Source: JAOZHU01 sp964632845
Lineage (GTDB): Archaea > Thermoproteota > Bathyarchaeia > Bathyarchaeales > Bathycorpusculaceae
NCBI GenBank assembly: GCA_964632845.1
Contig: CAZWDU010000009.1
Span: forward strand, 1-64,000
Reading direction: 5' to 3'
DNA length: 64,000 nt
The translations under genes were made by a program, and so were the position numbers. The notes under the pieces are model-generated. The model was not told where the DNA came from. It did not search any database and worked only from the letters and a program-made list of their open reading frames with translations. Below, in pieces: positions 24,366-33,743 of the stretch; position 1 is the first letter of the stretch, and each line of letters begins with the position of its first letter.

Positions 24366-25643
24366 CTATTTCTTTAGCAGAGTCATGAGTTGTGGCATCA
24401 ATTCGTAACCGTGGTCTAATACGCCTAAGCTGCCTTTTGCACACTCGCGTTCAGAGAATTTAGCGAGGCTGCCGTCTGCTGTGTTGCCGCCTGATATAAG
24501 CACTGGTACTGGCGTGTCGCTGTGAACTTTTAAGTCGCAGGGCGTTGCGTGGTCAGCGGTGATGCAGATAACGCAGTCTTTTAACGATATTTCCTTCAGC
24601 AAATCCCCAAAAAAGTACTCGTCAATGGCGGCGATCACGGCGGTTTTGCGCCGGTAGTTGCCGTCGTGACCTGGCTCATCTGGACCTTTAAGGTGAATGT
24701 AGAAGCAATCGTAACTTGGTAGTTCATCCAGTAGCTGTTTCACTCTCACTTCGCAGTCTTCTTTAAGGTTGTCTGATGGCGGCGGCAAGAGCGAAGCGTG
24801 CATGCCTGCAAGTTCAGCTATGCCTTTTTCAGCCATCATGTCCGCAAGTGCGGCGAAGTTAACGTTGTATCTTTTGTTGATGTTGAAGAATTTCGGTAAA
24901 AGGTGCCCTGCGTCTCGTGTGAGCACCACGTTTGCCTTAAGCTTGCCTTCTGCCGCACGTTTCCTGTTCACTTCATGATTTTCCCATAGCTTATGGGTTT
25001 TTTCAATAAACTCGTTGACAAGTGCGGCGGCGTTCTTCGCTTCCTCCGTGGCATCAGTGGGCACACTTCTTTTAAGAACCATTTCAACGTTGGGCGTGGC
25101 TACGCCGATGCCGTTAATAACAGCGTACGCAGGGTCGCTATTCGTTATGTTGCTGGAAAGGCAATGTTTATCGCCCTTGAAGACAAGGACAGCACGGTGT
25201 CCTAAAGTGTTTTTGAATTCGAAACTGGCTGAGCAAGATTCAAGCTTCACTTCGCTGTTAGCCGCCTCAGTTAGCTCAGTTGCCTCTTCAGTGGTGAGGC
25301 TTCTGCGGACGCGCCTGTCAATTATCGCGTTTCCTTGACCTAACGTTGCAAAGTTGCATCGTAACGCTAAATCACCGTCTTTCAAGGCGATTCCAGCGCC
25401 CGCAGCTTCAATGATGCCTCTGCCTGTACTATACTCAAAAGGATTGTAGCCTAACAGCGAAATTACCGCAGCATCACTTTCAGGTGCAACGCCTTTCTGC
25501 ACAGAATACATTAAGCCTGCCTTGCTGTTTTTGGCAAGAAAATCCATGTTCGGTGTTTCAGCGGCTTCCAAGGGCGTTTTGTTCCCTAACTCATTGATTG
25601 GCAAATCGCCCATACCATCTATAACGACGTAGAGCAGCTTCAA
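24366..25643 (-). CDS. apgM: 2,3-bisphosphoglycerate-independent phosphoglycerate mutase, archaeal type
   Basis: 425 aa, TTG start. It interconverts 3- and 2-phosphoglycerate in glycolysis and gluconeogenesis. Alkaline-phosphatase-superfamily metal sites are seen: VVIDGMGDLPI at the N-terminus, APESDAAVISLLGYNP with the catalytic Ser (~55), LKGPDEPGHDGN and TADHATPC near the C-terminus. The length fits archaeal ApgM rather than the ~510-residue bacterial GpmI. Confidence 0.92.
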   Translation of the reverse strand: MKLLYVVIDGMGDLPINELGNKTPLEAAETPNMDFLAKNSKAGLMYSVQKGVAPESDAAVISLLGYNPFEYSTGRGIIEAAGAGIALKDGDLALRCNFATLGQGNAIIDRRVRRSLTTEEATELTEAANSEVKLESCSASFEFKNTLGHRAVLVFKGDKHCLSSNITNSDPAYAVINGIGVATPNVEMVLKRSVPTDATEEAKNAAALVNEFIEKTHKLWENHEVNRKRAAEGKLKANVVLTRDAGHLLPKFFNINKRYNVNFAALADMMAEKGIAELAGMHASLLPPPSDNLKEDCEVRVKQLLDELPSYDCFYIHLKGPDEPGHDGNYRRKTAVIAAIDEYFFGDLLKEISLKDCVICITADHATPCDLKVHSDTPVPVLISGGNTADGSLAKFSERECAKGSLGVLDHGYELMPQLMTLLKK

Positions 25644-25719
25644 TGCAGGAGATTTCCCCCAGTTAAGCTGAGCAGAGTATTCTGCACTGTTGCTTTATTT
25701 CTTTTTTGTGTCCTAAACC

Positions 25720-26664
25720 CTATTTTCTCATGGACAACGCTGCTCTAATTTCAGCCTGCGTCGCCTGAGGTGTTCCAGTGGTGTTCACAAGGTAAACATC
25801 CGTTTGCTTGAAATATCTTCGGAAAAAATTCTTCCTAAGCTCCATCTTCCTACTGTCTTTCACCAGTTGATGCGGATTGCAAAAGTCATGCGCCACCAAG
25901 TAGTCCAGAGCCTCATCCGTGCTTAGATTCGCTACTACGGTTGGGTCTTGAGGCTCCCTCTTCAACAGGATTATTTTCCTCATGGTTGTGTTTGGGATGA
26001 CACCGCCGCTTCCCACAATCCACCGTACATTCACCACCGCTCTGCCCTTCTGGTCAAACCGCGCTTTATCCACCAGTCGTTCGTACTCGTTCCAGATTTT
26101 GCCTATGTCAGCTTGAATGTAGCAGTTTTTTTCCGAGCCGAATGCTAACGGTTCGCGGTTGGAAAGCCTCACGAAATACCAGTCATCCGAAATTAACCGT
26201 GCATTTTCCATGCGTAAAAGTCCCCATGAATGCGTTGTTTTGCCTGTTCCCGACGGCGCAATTATGGACGTGCCTACGCCGCCTATGTCTATGGCAGCGC
26301 CATGTACTGAGTAAATCCTGTGCTCATCTTCCAAAACATCGCTTGCTACTGCTAACGCTATGCTCTTTATCCACCCGTAGTAATCCACGTTAATCAGGAA
26401 AGCAGTTTTTGTGTAGGGGTCATATTTGATGCTCATTGCTTGGCCTGCTTCTTCCAGCACGATTAATCTGCCGTGAGACCTGACGCTTTCACTCATCATG
26501 TAAAAGTTGTCTTCCCACTCGTTCTTCACGTACTCTACTTCAGTCAGCAGTTTCACGCAGCAACCGTATATTTCCGCTTTGTTTGTGTAGAGAAAACGAT
26601 TCTCATACCGCTGATAAAGGCGGTCTTTCTCTTCAGATGTTATAAGCTGTACAGAATAACTCAT
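25720..26664 (-). CDS. HprK-like P-loop protein
   Basis: 314 aa from ATG 26664, chosen because GGAGG stands ~10 bases before it; the frame is open to 26718. The P-loop APSGTGKTTHSW (~150) is followed by LISDDWYFV, with the adjacent acidic pair seen in HPr kinase/PEPCK-type kinases, and SVHGAAIDIGG precedes it. An N-terminal ~130-residue domain of unknown type comes first. I see no HPr-type substrate in the window. Its natural substrate is unknown. Confidence 0.65.
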   Translation of the reverse strand: MSYSVQLITSEEKDRLYQRYENRFLYTNKAEIYGCCVKLLTEVEYVKNEWEDNFYMMSESVRSHGRLIVLEEAGQAMSIKYDPYTKTAFLINVDYYGWIKSIALAVASDVLEDEHRIYSVHGAAIDIGGVGTSIIAPSGTGKTTHSWGLLRMENARLISDDWYFVRLSNREPLAFGSEKNCYIQADIGKIWNEYERLVDKARFDQKGRAVVNVRWIVGSGGVIPNTTMRKIILLKREPQDPTVVANLSTDEALDYLVAHDFCNPHQLVKDSRKMELRKNFFRRYFKQTDVYLVNTTGTPQATQAEIRAALSMRK

Positions 26665-26796
26665 AGGTAAAGCTCCTCCAAGAAGACTATGTGATAATTT
26701 AGGAATGAGCGTTAACAAAAGATAAGGCTTTCGAGAAACCTACTGTTTACCGTTTTCATGCGCGTATTAAATAGTATTAGACGCCGTGTTGTCTGT

Positions 26797-28248
26797 TTAT
26801 AAACTTTTGAGGAAGCCTGACGTTACGTCCTTGATGGACTGAATTAATGGATGCTTCGTTTTCACCGGCGCCTCCAGTTTCTGCAAACGGCTGACTCTGA
26901 AGTAAATGGGCGGATGAGCATCTAACCCCACCCACTCCTGCACGCGGAAAGATGGTCGCCTTTCATAAAGAAGCCTTTGAAAACCAATTTTTTCAAGAGC
27001 TCCAGCTAAAACTTCTGGCTGTCCCACCTTAATGGCGGAAACAAGGTCAGCTCGCGCTTCAAAGAATTTGGCAATGAAGAATATGCCTGTCATGACAGCC
27101 CAGAAGTAAACAAAGAACAAGAAAGACGAGAAAATAAACGGAAACAGCGGTAATAACACGTAGAACCTGAAGAGAAACTCTGCAGCAGTTAATCCGTAAA
27201 GAATCAGCGGGTCACGCCCTTTAAGATGACCAAATTCATGTCCCAAAACGCTGACGAGTTCATCTTCTTCAAGCTGAACAAGAATACCTGTTGTCACCAG
27301 AACTATGCCACGGCTAGGGCTGGGACCAGAAGCCGCAGCATTCGGAACCATAGTGTTAGACACCACAATTTTCGGCGTGTGAAAACCAAATTTATCTGCT
27401 ACTTTCTTCACAAGCGCGTACACGTTCACTTTCTTAGCTGACAAATTCTCCGGTTGACAAACAATTCCGTGTTTTGCGAAGACTTTTTGTGCAGCTTCGC
27501 AGTCAATTTCGCCGCGCTTAGTTAGTATCTCATTGTAAATTTCCTTCTTTATCGCTACTAACTGTTCTGCAGTGTACGCTTGTTTAAAATCGCCGTGTGC
27601 GTCCATCGGTAGACGATACTCCAGAAAATGTATAGTTGGGTTGCTTTCAGTGATGCGCCAATCTGCAGTTCGTGCAATGAACTTGCTGGAGTAAATTACG
27701 AATATGAACTGCACTAGTATAAGGGCTAGTGGCACAATCCAGAACGCATTTGGATATATCACATCTATGATCATGAAAAGTGCCATGCCCAAAACTATGA
27801 AAACCACGAAGAAGAGAATTTGAGTTTCAAGAAACAAGCGGTTGAAGGACTTCTCCTGTTTCTTAACAGTTTCAGGAACTATCTCTTCACCTTCCCGCCA
27901 AGCAAAATAAAGCGTCGTTTTCCTCGCGTTCTCCTCAAAAATCTGCACTGCGATGACAACGTCCTGTTTTGCCTCCTCTACCATTGCACTGGGCACTGAT
28001 TCAGCAATTGGCATCAAAGTCATTTCTATCGGTGTAACGCCTTTGATTTTGACTTGAAGAAGCGGTTTTCCCTCTATGTCCAGTGTCACGTATGAAAGGA
28101 AAGTGCCGTTTTCTGCTGTTTCTCTGGTCAAGTCCGCGAAACGTTGCCTCTGCGGAAGCAAGTACTGCTTGTAAATGAAATCCAGTAGTTTCTCCATGTA
28201 GCTGGCGGGAACTTCAGTGGCAATCTTGTAAAAAACTGGTTCCGTCAT
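26797..28248 (-). CDS. M48-family membrane metalloprotease
   Basis: 483 aa. The zinc site GHEFGHLKGRDP (HExxH, ~335) and the downstream FFEARADLVSA (third zinc ligand) identify an HtpX/Ste24-like M48 peptidase. An N-terminal ~150-residue soluble region comes first, then two helices (~155-200), then the catalytic domain with VLVTTGIL, and two more helices after HExxH. It probably degrades or processes membrane proteins. It is divergent from the GT4 gene. Confidence 0.85.
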   Translation of the reverse strand: MTEPVFYKIATEVPASYMEKLLDFIYKQYLLPQRQRFADLTRETAENGTFLSYVTLDIEGKPLLQVKIKGVTPIEMTLMPIAESVPSAMVEEAKQDVVIAVQIFEENARKTTLYFAWREGEEIVPETVKKQEKSFNRLFLETQILFFVVFIVLGMALFMIIDVIYPNAFWIVPLALILVQFIFVIYSSKFIARTADWRITESNPTIHFLEYRLPMDAHGDFKQAYTAEQLVAIKKEIYNEILTKRGEIDCEAAQKVFAKHGIVCQPENLSAKKVNVYALVKKVADKFGFHTPKIVVSNTMVPNAAASGPSPSRGIVLVTTGILVQLEEDELVSVLGHEFGHLKGRDPLILYGLTAAEFLFRFYVLLPLFPFIFSSFLFFVYFWAVMTGIFFIAKFFEARADLVSAIKVGQPEVLAGALEKIGFQRLLYERRPSFRVQEWVGLDAHPPIYFRVSRLQKLEAPVKTKHPLIQSIKDVTSGFLKSL

Positions 28249-28397
28249 TCGCTCTCAAATCTTGCAGGCGTTAACTGCAATTCATGAACTAAAATCCTTT
28301 TTATAACTGTATTGGGCAACCGCGTTTTTTCCAAGCAACACCGCAAAGAAGCTATAAATTACACTTTTGGTATCTGTTATAGTTGTAAGTCTTTAGG

Positions 28398-29648
28398 GTG
28401 ACGAATTTGAGAATTGGGTTTTTTGTTTGGGAATATCCGCCTAAACTTGTGGGCGGCTTAGGCACGTACGCCGAGTACATAACACACGAGTTTGTTGACA
28501 TAGGGCACGACGTTTCAGTTTTCACGCTTAACTCAGGCAATTTGAAAACCCGCGAAATTCTGCAGGGCGTAGAAGTGCATCGTCCCCTCATCGCGGACGC
28601 TGGAAACGTTTTTCCCATGTTCGTGGTTGACGACCTGAAAAAATGGGGCACCAACATCAAGCTTTTCAATGACATTTTCATTTACAACATTCTAAGCGCA
28701 ACAAAGTTCCTCAACGGTCTCATAAAGAAAGAAAACTACAATTTTGACGTAGTCTGCGTGCACGACTGGCTAAGCAGCATTGCAGGACTCGTAATCAAAA
28801 ACGAATCCACGATTCCAGTGGTTTTTCACACGCACAGCACCGAATGGGGAAGAGCTGGCGGGCAAGGCTCAGAAGTGGTGTCGCACTTAGAATGGGCTAT
28901 GGCGAATAAGGCCGACAAAATAATAACCGTTAGCTACGCCATGGAACAGGATTTGGCAAAGCATGGTTGGCCTCTATCAAAAATCAGCGCAGTTTGGAAC
29001 GGCGTAGACGCTGAACGCTACGACCAACGCAAATGCAAAAAAGAAGACATAGCTGAAATCAGGGAAAAATACGGCGTCCCTGACGACTGGAACATGATTC
29101 TTTTCATAGGCAGGCTCACGTGGGTAAAAGGCGTGAGAAACCTATTGCAAGCGATGCCCAGCGTCCTGAGAGAATATCCTAACACTAAACTTGTGATTTT
29201 AGGCATGGGCGAACAGCAAAACGACATCGTGGAAGCAGCAGCCAGATTCGGCATCGAAGATAAAATCGTCTACCGCTTTGACTTTGTCCCTGAAAACGAA
29301 AGAATCCTTCATTACGCTGCCTCAGACATGTGTGTTTTTCCCTCGGTTTACGAGCCCTTCGGCATAGTCAGCTTAGAAGCAATGTCCATGGAGAAGCCCG
29401 TAGTCGTAGGCGCACGCGGCGTAGTAGGATTCAGAGAGCAAGTCCTGAGTTCTGGTCCTGAACAGAACGGCGTACATGTCAACGGTGAAGACCCTGCAGA
29501 TATAGCTTGGGGCATAAAAGAAGTACTTAAGAACCCTGAAAAAGCCCGAAACTGGGGCGAAAACGGACGCAAACGTGTGCTTGAGTACTTTACGTGGCGG
29601 AAAGTTGCTGAGGAAACAGCGAAAATTTACGAAGCTCTCATACCTTAA
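28398..29648 (+). CDS. GT4-family glycosyltransferase, glycogen-synthase-like
   Basis: 416 aa from GTG 28398; a TTG at 28407 is an alternative. GT-B fold: N-terminal FFVWEYPPKLVGGLGTY with the donor-binding Gly loop, HTHSTEWGRAG in the middle, then LFIGRLTWVKGVRNLLQA and VFPSVYEPFGIVSLEAMS with the ExxxxxxE motif. This resembles archaeal glycogen/starch synthases and related GT4 enzymes. Sugar and acceptor are not determined. Confidence 0.85.
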   Translation: MTNLRIGFFVWEYPPKLVGGLGTYAEYITHEFVDIGHDVSVFTLNSGNLKTREILQGVEVHRPLIADAGNVFPMFVVDDLKKWGTNIKLFNDIFIYNILSATKFLNGLIKKENYNFDVVCVHDWLSSIAGLVIKNESTIPVVFHTHSTEWGRAGGQGSEVVSHLEWAMANKADKIITVSYAMEQDLAKHGWPLSKISAVWNGVDAERYDQRKCKKEDIAEIREKYGVPDDWNMILFIGRLTWVKGVRNLLQAMPSVLREYPNTKLVILGMGEQQNDIVEAAARFGIEDKIVYRFDFVPENERILHYAASDMCVFPSVYEPFGIVSLEAMSMEKPVVVGARGVVGFREQVLSSGPEQNGVHVNGEDPADIAWGIKEVLKNPEKARNWGENGRKRVLEYFTWRKVAEETAKIYEALIP

Positions 29649-29715
29649 AGTGAACCGTAAACTTTTTCCCATACATCCTCCTATAGCGCATTTCGGTAAT
29701 TGAAGGAATATTATT

Positions 29716-32151
29716 ATGGATTCTGAAAAGCCCGAAACGGCACCTTCGGGCGAAAAAACGTTTTCCTCGTACGCCCAAACAGGGCTTTCTTCAGCAGAAG
29801 CCGCAAAAAGGCTTCAACAGTACGGTCCCAACGAAATTCCTGAAAAGAAAGTTAACCCAATTCGCAAGTTCATGGGCTACTTCTGGGGTCCTATCCCATG
29901 GATGATAGAAGTCGCCGCAGCATTATCCATAGCCATACAACACTGGGAAGACTTCGCCATAATCTTCACCTTATTAATAGTGAACGCAGTTGTTGGATTC
30001 TGGCAGGAACACAAAGCAGACAACGCTATAGAAATGCTGAAAAAACGGCTCGCGCCGAAAGCTCGCGCGCTCAGGGAAGGCGCATGGCGAGAAATACCCG
30101 CGAGGGAACTTGTGCCCGGCGATATAGTCCGCGTGCGTTTAGGCGACGTTGTCCCCGCAGACGTTAAACTCCTGAAAGGCGATTACCTGCTTGCTGACGA
30201 GTCTGCGCTGACAGGTGAATCTTTGCCTGTGGAAAAACACGTTTCCGATATTGCCTACGCAAGTTCAATAGTCCGGCAAGGTGAAATGGACGCGGCTGTC
30301 GTTGCAACAGGCGTAAGCAGCTTTTTCGGCAAAACCACGCGGTTGGTTGCTGAAGCAAAAACCGGCAGCCACTTTCAAAAAGCCGTCATCAAAATAGGCG
30401 ATTATCTGATTGTGCTTGCAGTTTTGATGGTTTCCATCGTGTTCGTTGTGGCGCTCTTTCGAGAAGCCAACCCGCTGGAACTGCTCCAGTTTGCGCTGGT
30501 TCTGATAGTAGCAGCAATACCTGTGGCTTTGCCTGCAGTTTTAACTGTTACCATGGCTATCGGCGCCATTGCATTAGCTAAGAAAGAAGCCATAGTCAGC
30601 AAACTGGTGTCAATCGAAGAGATGGCCGGCGTGGACATTTTATGCTCAGACAAAACAGGCACGATAACAAAAAACGAGCTTACTGTTGCAGAAGCCCAAG
30701 TATTCGGAGAATTCAAGATTGATGATGTGCTCCAGCTTGGAGCGTTAGCGTCCAGAGAAGAAGACCACGACCCAATCGATGACGCCATCATAGCTAAAGC
30801 CAAAACCATTAAGGCAGTTGCTGACGCCATCGGCAAATACCGCGTGGTGGGTTTCAAACCGTTTGACCCCGTTTCAAAAAGAACCGAAGCCACCGTGGAA
30901 ACTGCAGCGATTGGGCAATTCAAAGTGTCTAAGGGCGCGCCACAAGTGATTTTATCACTTGTGCACGGCAAAACGGAATTAGAGGACAAAATCAACGGAA
31001 TTGTAGATGCTTTCGCAGGTAAAGGCTACCGCGCTTTAGGCGTAGCCAAAACTGACAAAAGCGGCAAATGGCAGTACGCTGGGCTTCTTGCTATATATGA
31101 CCCGCCACGGGATGATTCAGCGGAAACAATAAAGACCGCTCAGAAAATGGGTGTAAACGTCAAAATGGTCACGGGTGACCACATCGCTGTTGCCAAGGAG
31201 ATTTCCCGCGAAGTGAACCTTGGCACAAACATATTGCCTGCTTCATCGTTCTTGGAGGAAGCTGACAGCGGCTCGCGTGGTTTTGTTGAAAACGCTGATG
31301 GTTTTGCTCAGGTTTTTCCCGAACACAAGTACCGTATCGTGCAGTTGCTTCAGGAGAAAGGGCACATTGTGGGCATGACAGGCGATGGCGTTAATGACGC
31401 GCCTGCATTAAAGAAGGCTGATGCGGGAATTGCTGTTGCTGGGGCGACGGATGCGGCAAAGTCAGCGGCAGATGTTGTGCTTACAAAGCCTGGGCTTTCT
31501 GTCATAATTGATGCTATAAAGGAGAGTCGAAAAATTTTCCAGCGGATGAACAATTATTCAATATACCGCATTGCCGAGACTATCCGTGTGTTGATTTTCT
31601 TGACAGCAGCTATTCTCATTTTCAACTTTTACCCGTTAACCGCGGTGATGATCGTTATTCTGGCTTTGCTGAATGACATACCCATTATGATGATTGCTTA
31701 TGACAACGTGAAAATCAGCGAGAGACCTGTCCGCTGGAACATGCGCGAAGTATTAGTGGTCGCGTCTCTGCTTGGCGTGACCGGCGTATTCGCAAGTTTC
31801 ATTCTCTTCCTGATAGGCTTCAAAGTGTTTAATCTGGACATGGCTACGTTGCAGACGCTTATTTTTCTCAAAATGACCGTTGGCGGACACATGACCGTTT
31901 ACCTTGCCCGCACAGGTGTGCATCATTTTTGGGAGCGCCCCCTTCCAGCAAAAACCCTTTTTGTGACTGCTGAGCTTACGCAAGTTGTCGGCACGTTTCT
32001 AGCAGTCTACGGCGTATTCATGAATCCCATTGGCTGGGGCTTAGCTGCTTTCGTGTGGGGCTACGCGCTACTTAGTTTTGTTATAACCGATTTCCTGAAG
32101 ATTCATTACTTCAAATTGATGCGGCATCCTCAGGTGAAGCTTAGCAGGTGA
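29716..32151 (+). CDS. P-type plasma-membrane proton ATPase (P3A)
   Basis: 811 aa. The phosphorylation site is SDKTGTITKNELT with Asp312. Other P-type motifs: LTGESLPVEKH in the actuator domain (TGES), KGAPQVILSL in the nucleotide domain, and MTGDGVNDAPALKKADAGIAV in the hinge. The N-terminal GLSSAEAAKRLQQYGPNEIPEK is the cation-ATPase N domain. The length matches the compact archaeal and fungal-type H+ pumps. It would export protons using ATP. It ends 2 bases before the convergent PfkA-like gene. Confidence 0.9.
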   Translation: MDSEKPETAPSGEKTFSSYAQTGLSSAEAAKRLQQYGPNEIPEKKVNPIRKFMGYFWGPIPWMIEVAAALSIAIQHWEDFAIIFTLLIVNAVVGFWQEHKADNAIEMLKKRLAPKARALREGAWREIPARELVPGDIVRVRLGDVVPADVKLLKGDYLLADESALTGESLPVEKHVSDIAYASSIVRQGEMDAAVVATGVSSFFGKTTRLVAEAKTGSHFQKAVIKIGDYLIVLAVLMVSIVFVVALFREANPLELLQFALVLIVAAIPVALPAVLTVTMAIGAIALAKKEAIVSKLVSIEEMAGVDILCSDKTGTITKNELTVAEAQVFGEFKIDDVLQLGALASREEDHDPIDDAIIAKAKTIKAVADAIGKYRVVGFKPFDPVSKRTEATVETAAIGQFKVSKGAPQVILSLVHGKTELEDKINGIVDAFAGKGYRALGVAKTDKSGKWQYAGLLAIYDPPRDDSAETIKTAQKMGVNVKMVTGDHIAVAKEISREVNLGTNILPASSFLEEADSGSRGFVENADGFAQVFPEHKYRIVQLLQEKGHIVGMTGDGVNDAPALKKADAGIAVAGATDAAKSAADVVLTKPGLSVIIDAIKESRKIFQRMNNYSIYRIAETIRVLIFLTAAILIFNFYPLTAVMIVILALLNDIPIMMIAYDNVKISERPVRWNMREVLVVASLLGVTGVFASFILFLIGFKVFNLDMATLQTLIFLKMTVGGHMTVYLARTGVHHFWERPLPAKTLFVTAELTQVVGTFLAVYGVFMNPIGWGLAAFVWGYALLSFVITDFLKIHYFKLMRHPQVKLSR

Positions 32152-32153
32152 AG

Positions 32154-33119
32154 CTATGTTGCCAGCATCTCTGCAAGCGTCATCAAACGTGAATCAAGCG
32201 GCTTCTGCGTCTCACACGATTCCGTAAGGCTGATGCTTGTTACTGCGCCGTTTCGCAAGCCCACCACCAGATTACCTTGTTCTTGGCAGAGCAACTCCAC
32301 GGCTTTTTCAGCGAATATGCCTGCTAAAAGCCTGCTTCGCGCTGTGGGACTCCCACCTCTTTGGGCGTAGCCTAAAATCGATAATCTGACCTCGGCGTTT
32401 GTGTGTTTTTCAATTTCTTTCGCCAGCGTGCTGGTGTTTCCAACGCCTTCAGCAGCCACTATTATTCCAGCTTTTTTGCCTTTGCGTGTGTTCTCCCGTA
32501 TCACTTCAAGAATCGTTTCCAGTTTGCATTCTTCCTCTGGAATTAAAATTATTTCAGCGCCTACGCTTATGCCCACGTTTAACGCTAGGAAACCTCTTTC
32601 TCTGCCCATGACTTCAACTACGAAAATGCGTTCATGCGAGATTGCGGTGTCTCGGATTTTGTCAATTTCAGCCACCGCCGTGTTCACTGCTGTATCAAAG
32701 CCCACAGTTTCATCGGTTCCAAAAACGTCGTTGTCAATGGTGGCGGGAATCCCCACCATCAACGTGCTGCTTTTCCTGCTCAAGTCTAAAGCGCCTTTGA
32801 ATGAGCCGTTACCACCTATTACAACCAAACCATCCACCTGATTCAGCGATAGGGTTTCAGCGGCTTTCTCCAAGCCTTCAATGCTTTTGAACTCAGGGCA
32901 TCTTGAAGTATGCAGCATTGTGCCGCCCAACTGTATTATGCCGCCTACAGCGCGAGGCGCCAAATGCTTAAACGTGTTCGTTAATAGTCCTTCCCAGCCT
33001 CTTTCGAAGCCTATGACTTGAAGGTTGTTTGAATGGGCAATTCGCGTGACGGCTCGGATAGTCGCGTTCATGCCTGGCGCATCTCCACCTGTTGTGATTA
33101 CACCAATGGTTTTCAACAA
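32154..33119 (-). CDS. PfkA-like 6-phosphofructokinase
   Basis: 321 aa, the length of bacterial ATP-PFK. Seen: TTGGDAPGMNATIRA at the N-terminus, IPATIDNDV with the catalytic base Asp, VEVMGRERGFLAL (substrate site) and YAQRGGSPTARSRL. The nucleotide motif reads VVIGGNGSFKGA: the usual Asp of GGDGS is Asn, while the Gly that marks ATP rather than pyrophosphate use is kept. Activity may therefore differ from classical PFK. In archaea most glycolytic PFKs are ADP-dependent and unrelated, so this is a bacterial-type enzyme, perhaps acquired. Confidence 0.85.
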   Translation of the reverse strand: MLKTIGVITTGGDAPGMNATIRAVTRIAHSNNLQVIGFERGWEGLLTNTFKHLAPRAVGGIIQLGGTMLHTSRCPEFKSIEGLEKAAETLSLNQVDGLVVIGGNGSFKGALDLSRKSSTLMVGIPATIDNDVFGTDETVGFDTAVNTAVAEIDKIRDTAISHERIFVVEVMGRERGFLALNVGISVGAEIILIPEEECKLETILEVIRENTRKGKKAGIIVAAEGVGNTSTLAKEIEKHTNAEVRLSILGYAQRGGSPTARSRLLAGIFAEKAVELLCQEQGNLVVGLRNGAVTSISLTESCETQKPLDSRLMTLAEMLAT

Positions 33120-33302
33120 TTAAGCACTCCTTTGCGTTAATGCGAGTACGATTACAGATGTGTGCTGATTGAAAGATAAATCTGACGCTTACGCCAGCCG
33201 TGAGGAAGACGCGCAATGCTCTGCTGATGCATGGTTGTAAAGGTTTTTTAGCAGAAGCAGCCTTTAGCAATAAACAGTGTTTTAGCTTCACAGGTGAAAC
33301 GT

Positions 33303-33635
33303 TTGGAAAATCCATACATCATCGTGCTGGTTACAACTGCTAGCAAAACAGAAGCAGAAACAATAGCGCAACGGTTGCTTGAAGCTAAGCTGATTGCATG
33401 TGCCAACATAGTTGGGCCTGTCCAGTCACACTTTCTTTGGTCTGGAAAAATTGACGACACTGAGGAATATTTGGTTCTCATGAAGTCGCACAGGGACTTG
33501 TTTGAAAAGTTGTCTGATGCCGTGAAGGCTTTGCACAGTTATGAGGTGCCTGAAATAATTGCTGTGCCCATAGTTGATGGGTCAAAGGCTTATTTGGATT
33601 GGTTGGGTGGCTGTTTGGTGCAGCTTCAAGGTTAA
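33303..33635 (+). CDS. cutA: CutA1-like protein
   Basis: 110 aa from TTG 33303, which has AGGTG 6 bases upstream; GTG 33294 is an alternative. Family motifs: IVLVTTASKTEAETIAQRL, KLIACANIVGPVQSHFLWSG (the conserved Cys/Ala-Asn-Ile strand), EEYLVLMKS and YEVPEIIAVPI. CutA1 forms stable trimers and is linked with divalent-cation tolerance, but its molecular role is poorly defined. It lies just upstream of the trp promoter. Confidence 0.9.
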   Translation: MENPYIIVLVTTASKTEAETIAQRLLEAKLIACANIVGPVQSHFLWSGKIDDTEEYLVLMKSHRDLFEKLSDAVKALHSYEVPEIIAVPIVDGSKAYLDWLGGCLVQLQG

Positions 33636-33656
33636 TGTACATTTTTGTACTCAAAA

Positions 33657-33670
33657 GCCTTAAATAAGGC
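33657..33670 (+). promoter_or_regulatory. Promoter region of the trp operon
   Basis: GCCTTAAATAAGGC contains a TATA-like TTAAATAA with 6-base inverted arms (GCCTTA/TAAGGC), 51 bases before the first ATG. A pair of GTAC words flanking ATTTTT (33637-33650) lies just upstream. Both could be regulator sites; no regulator gene is adjacent. Confidence 0.5.
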
Positions 33671-33707
33671 GCGTAAGTAAGCTTCAGAACTTAAGGAGCG
33701 CTACAAA

Positions 33708-33743
33708 ATGGGGTATCGTGTTTGGCTCAAAAGCCCTAACTAA
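33708..33743 (+). CDS. Possible 11-codon trp leader peptide overlapping trpE
   Basis: ATG 33708 follows AAGGAG by 9 bases and opens a frame MGYRVWLKSPN that stops at 33741-33743, overlapping the trpE GTG at 33718 in another frame. It has one Trp codon. It could be a translated leader that couples to trpE, or a sign of a one-base error near the real trpE start. Confidence 0.35.
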   Translation: MGYRVWLKSPN

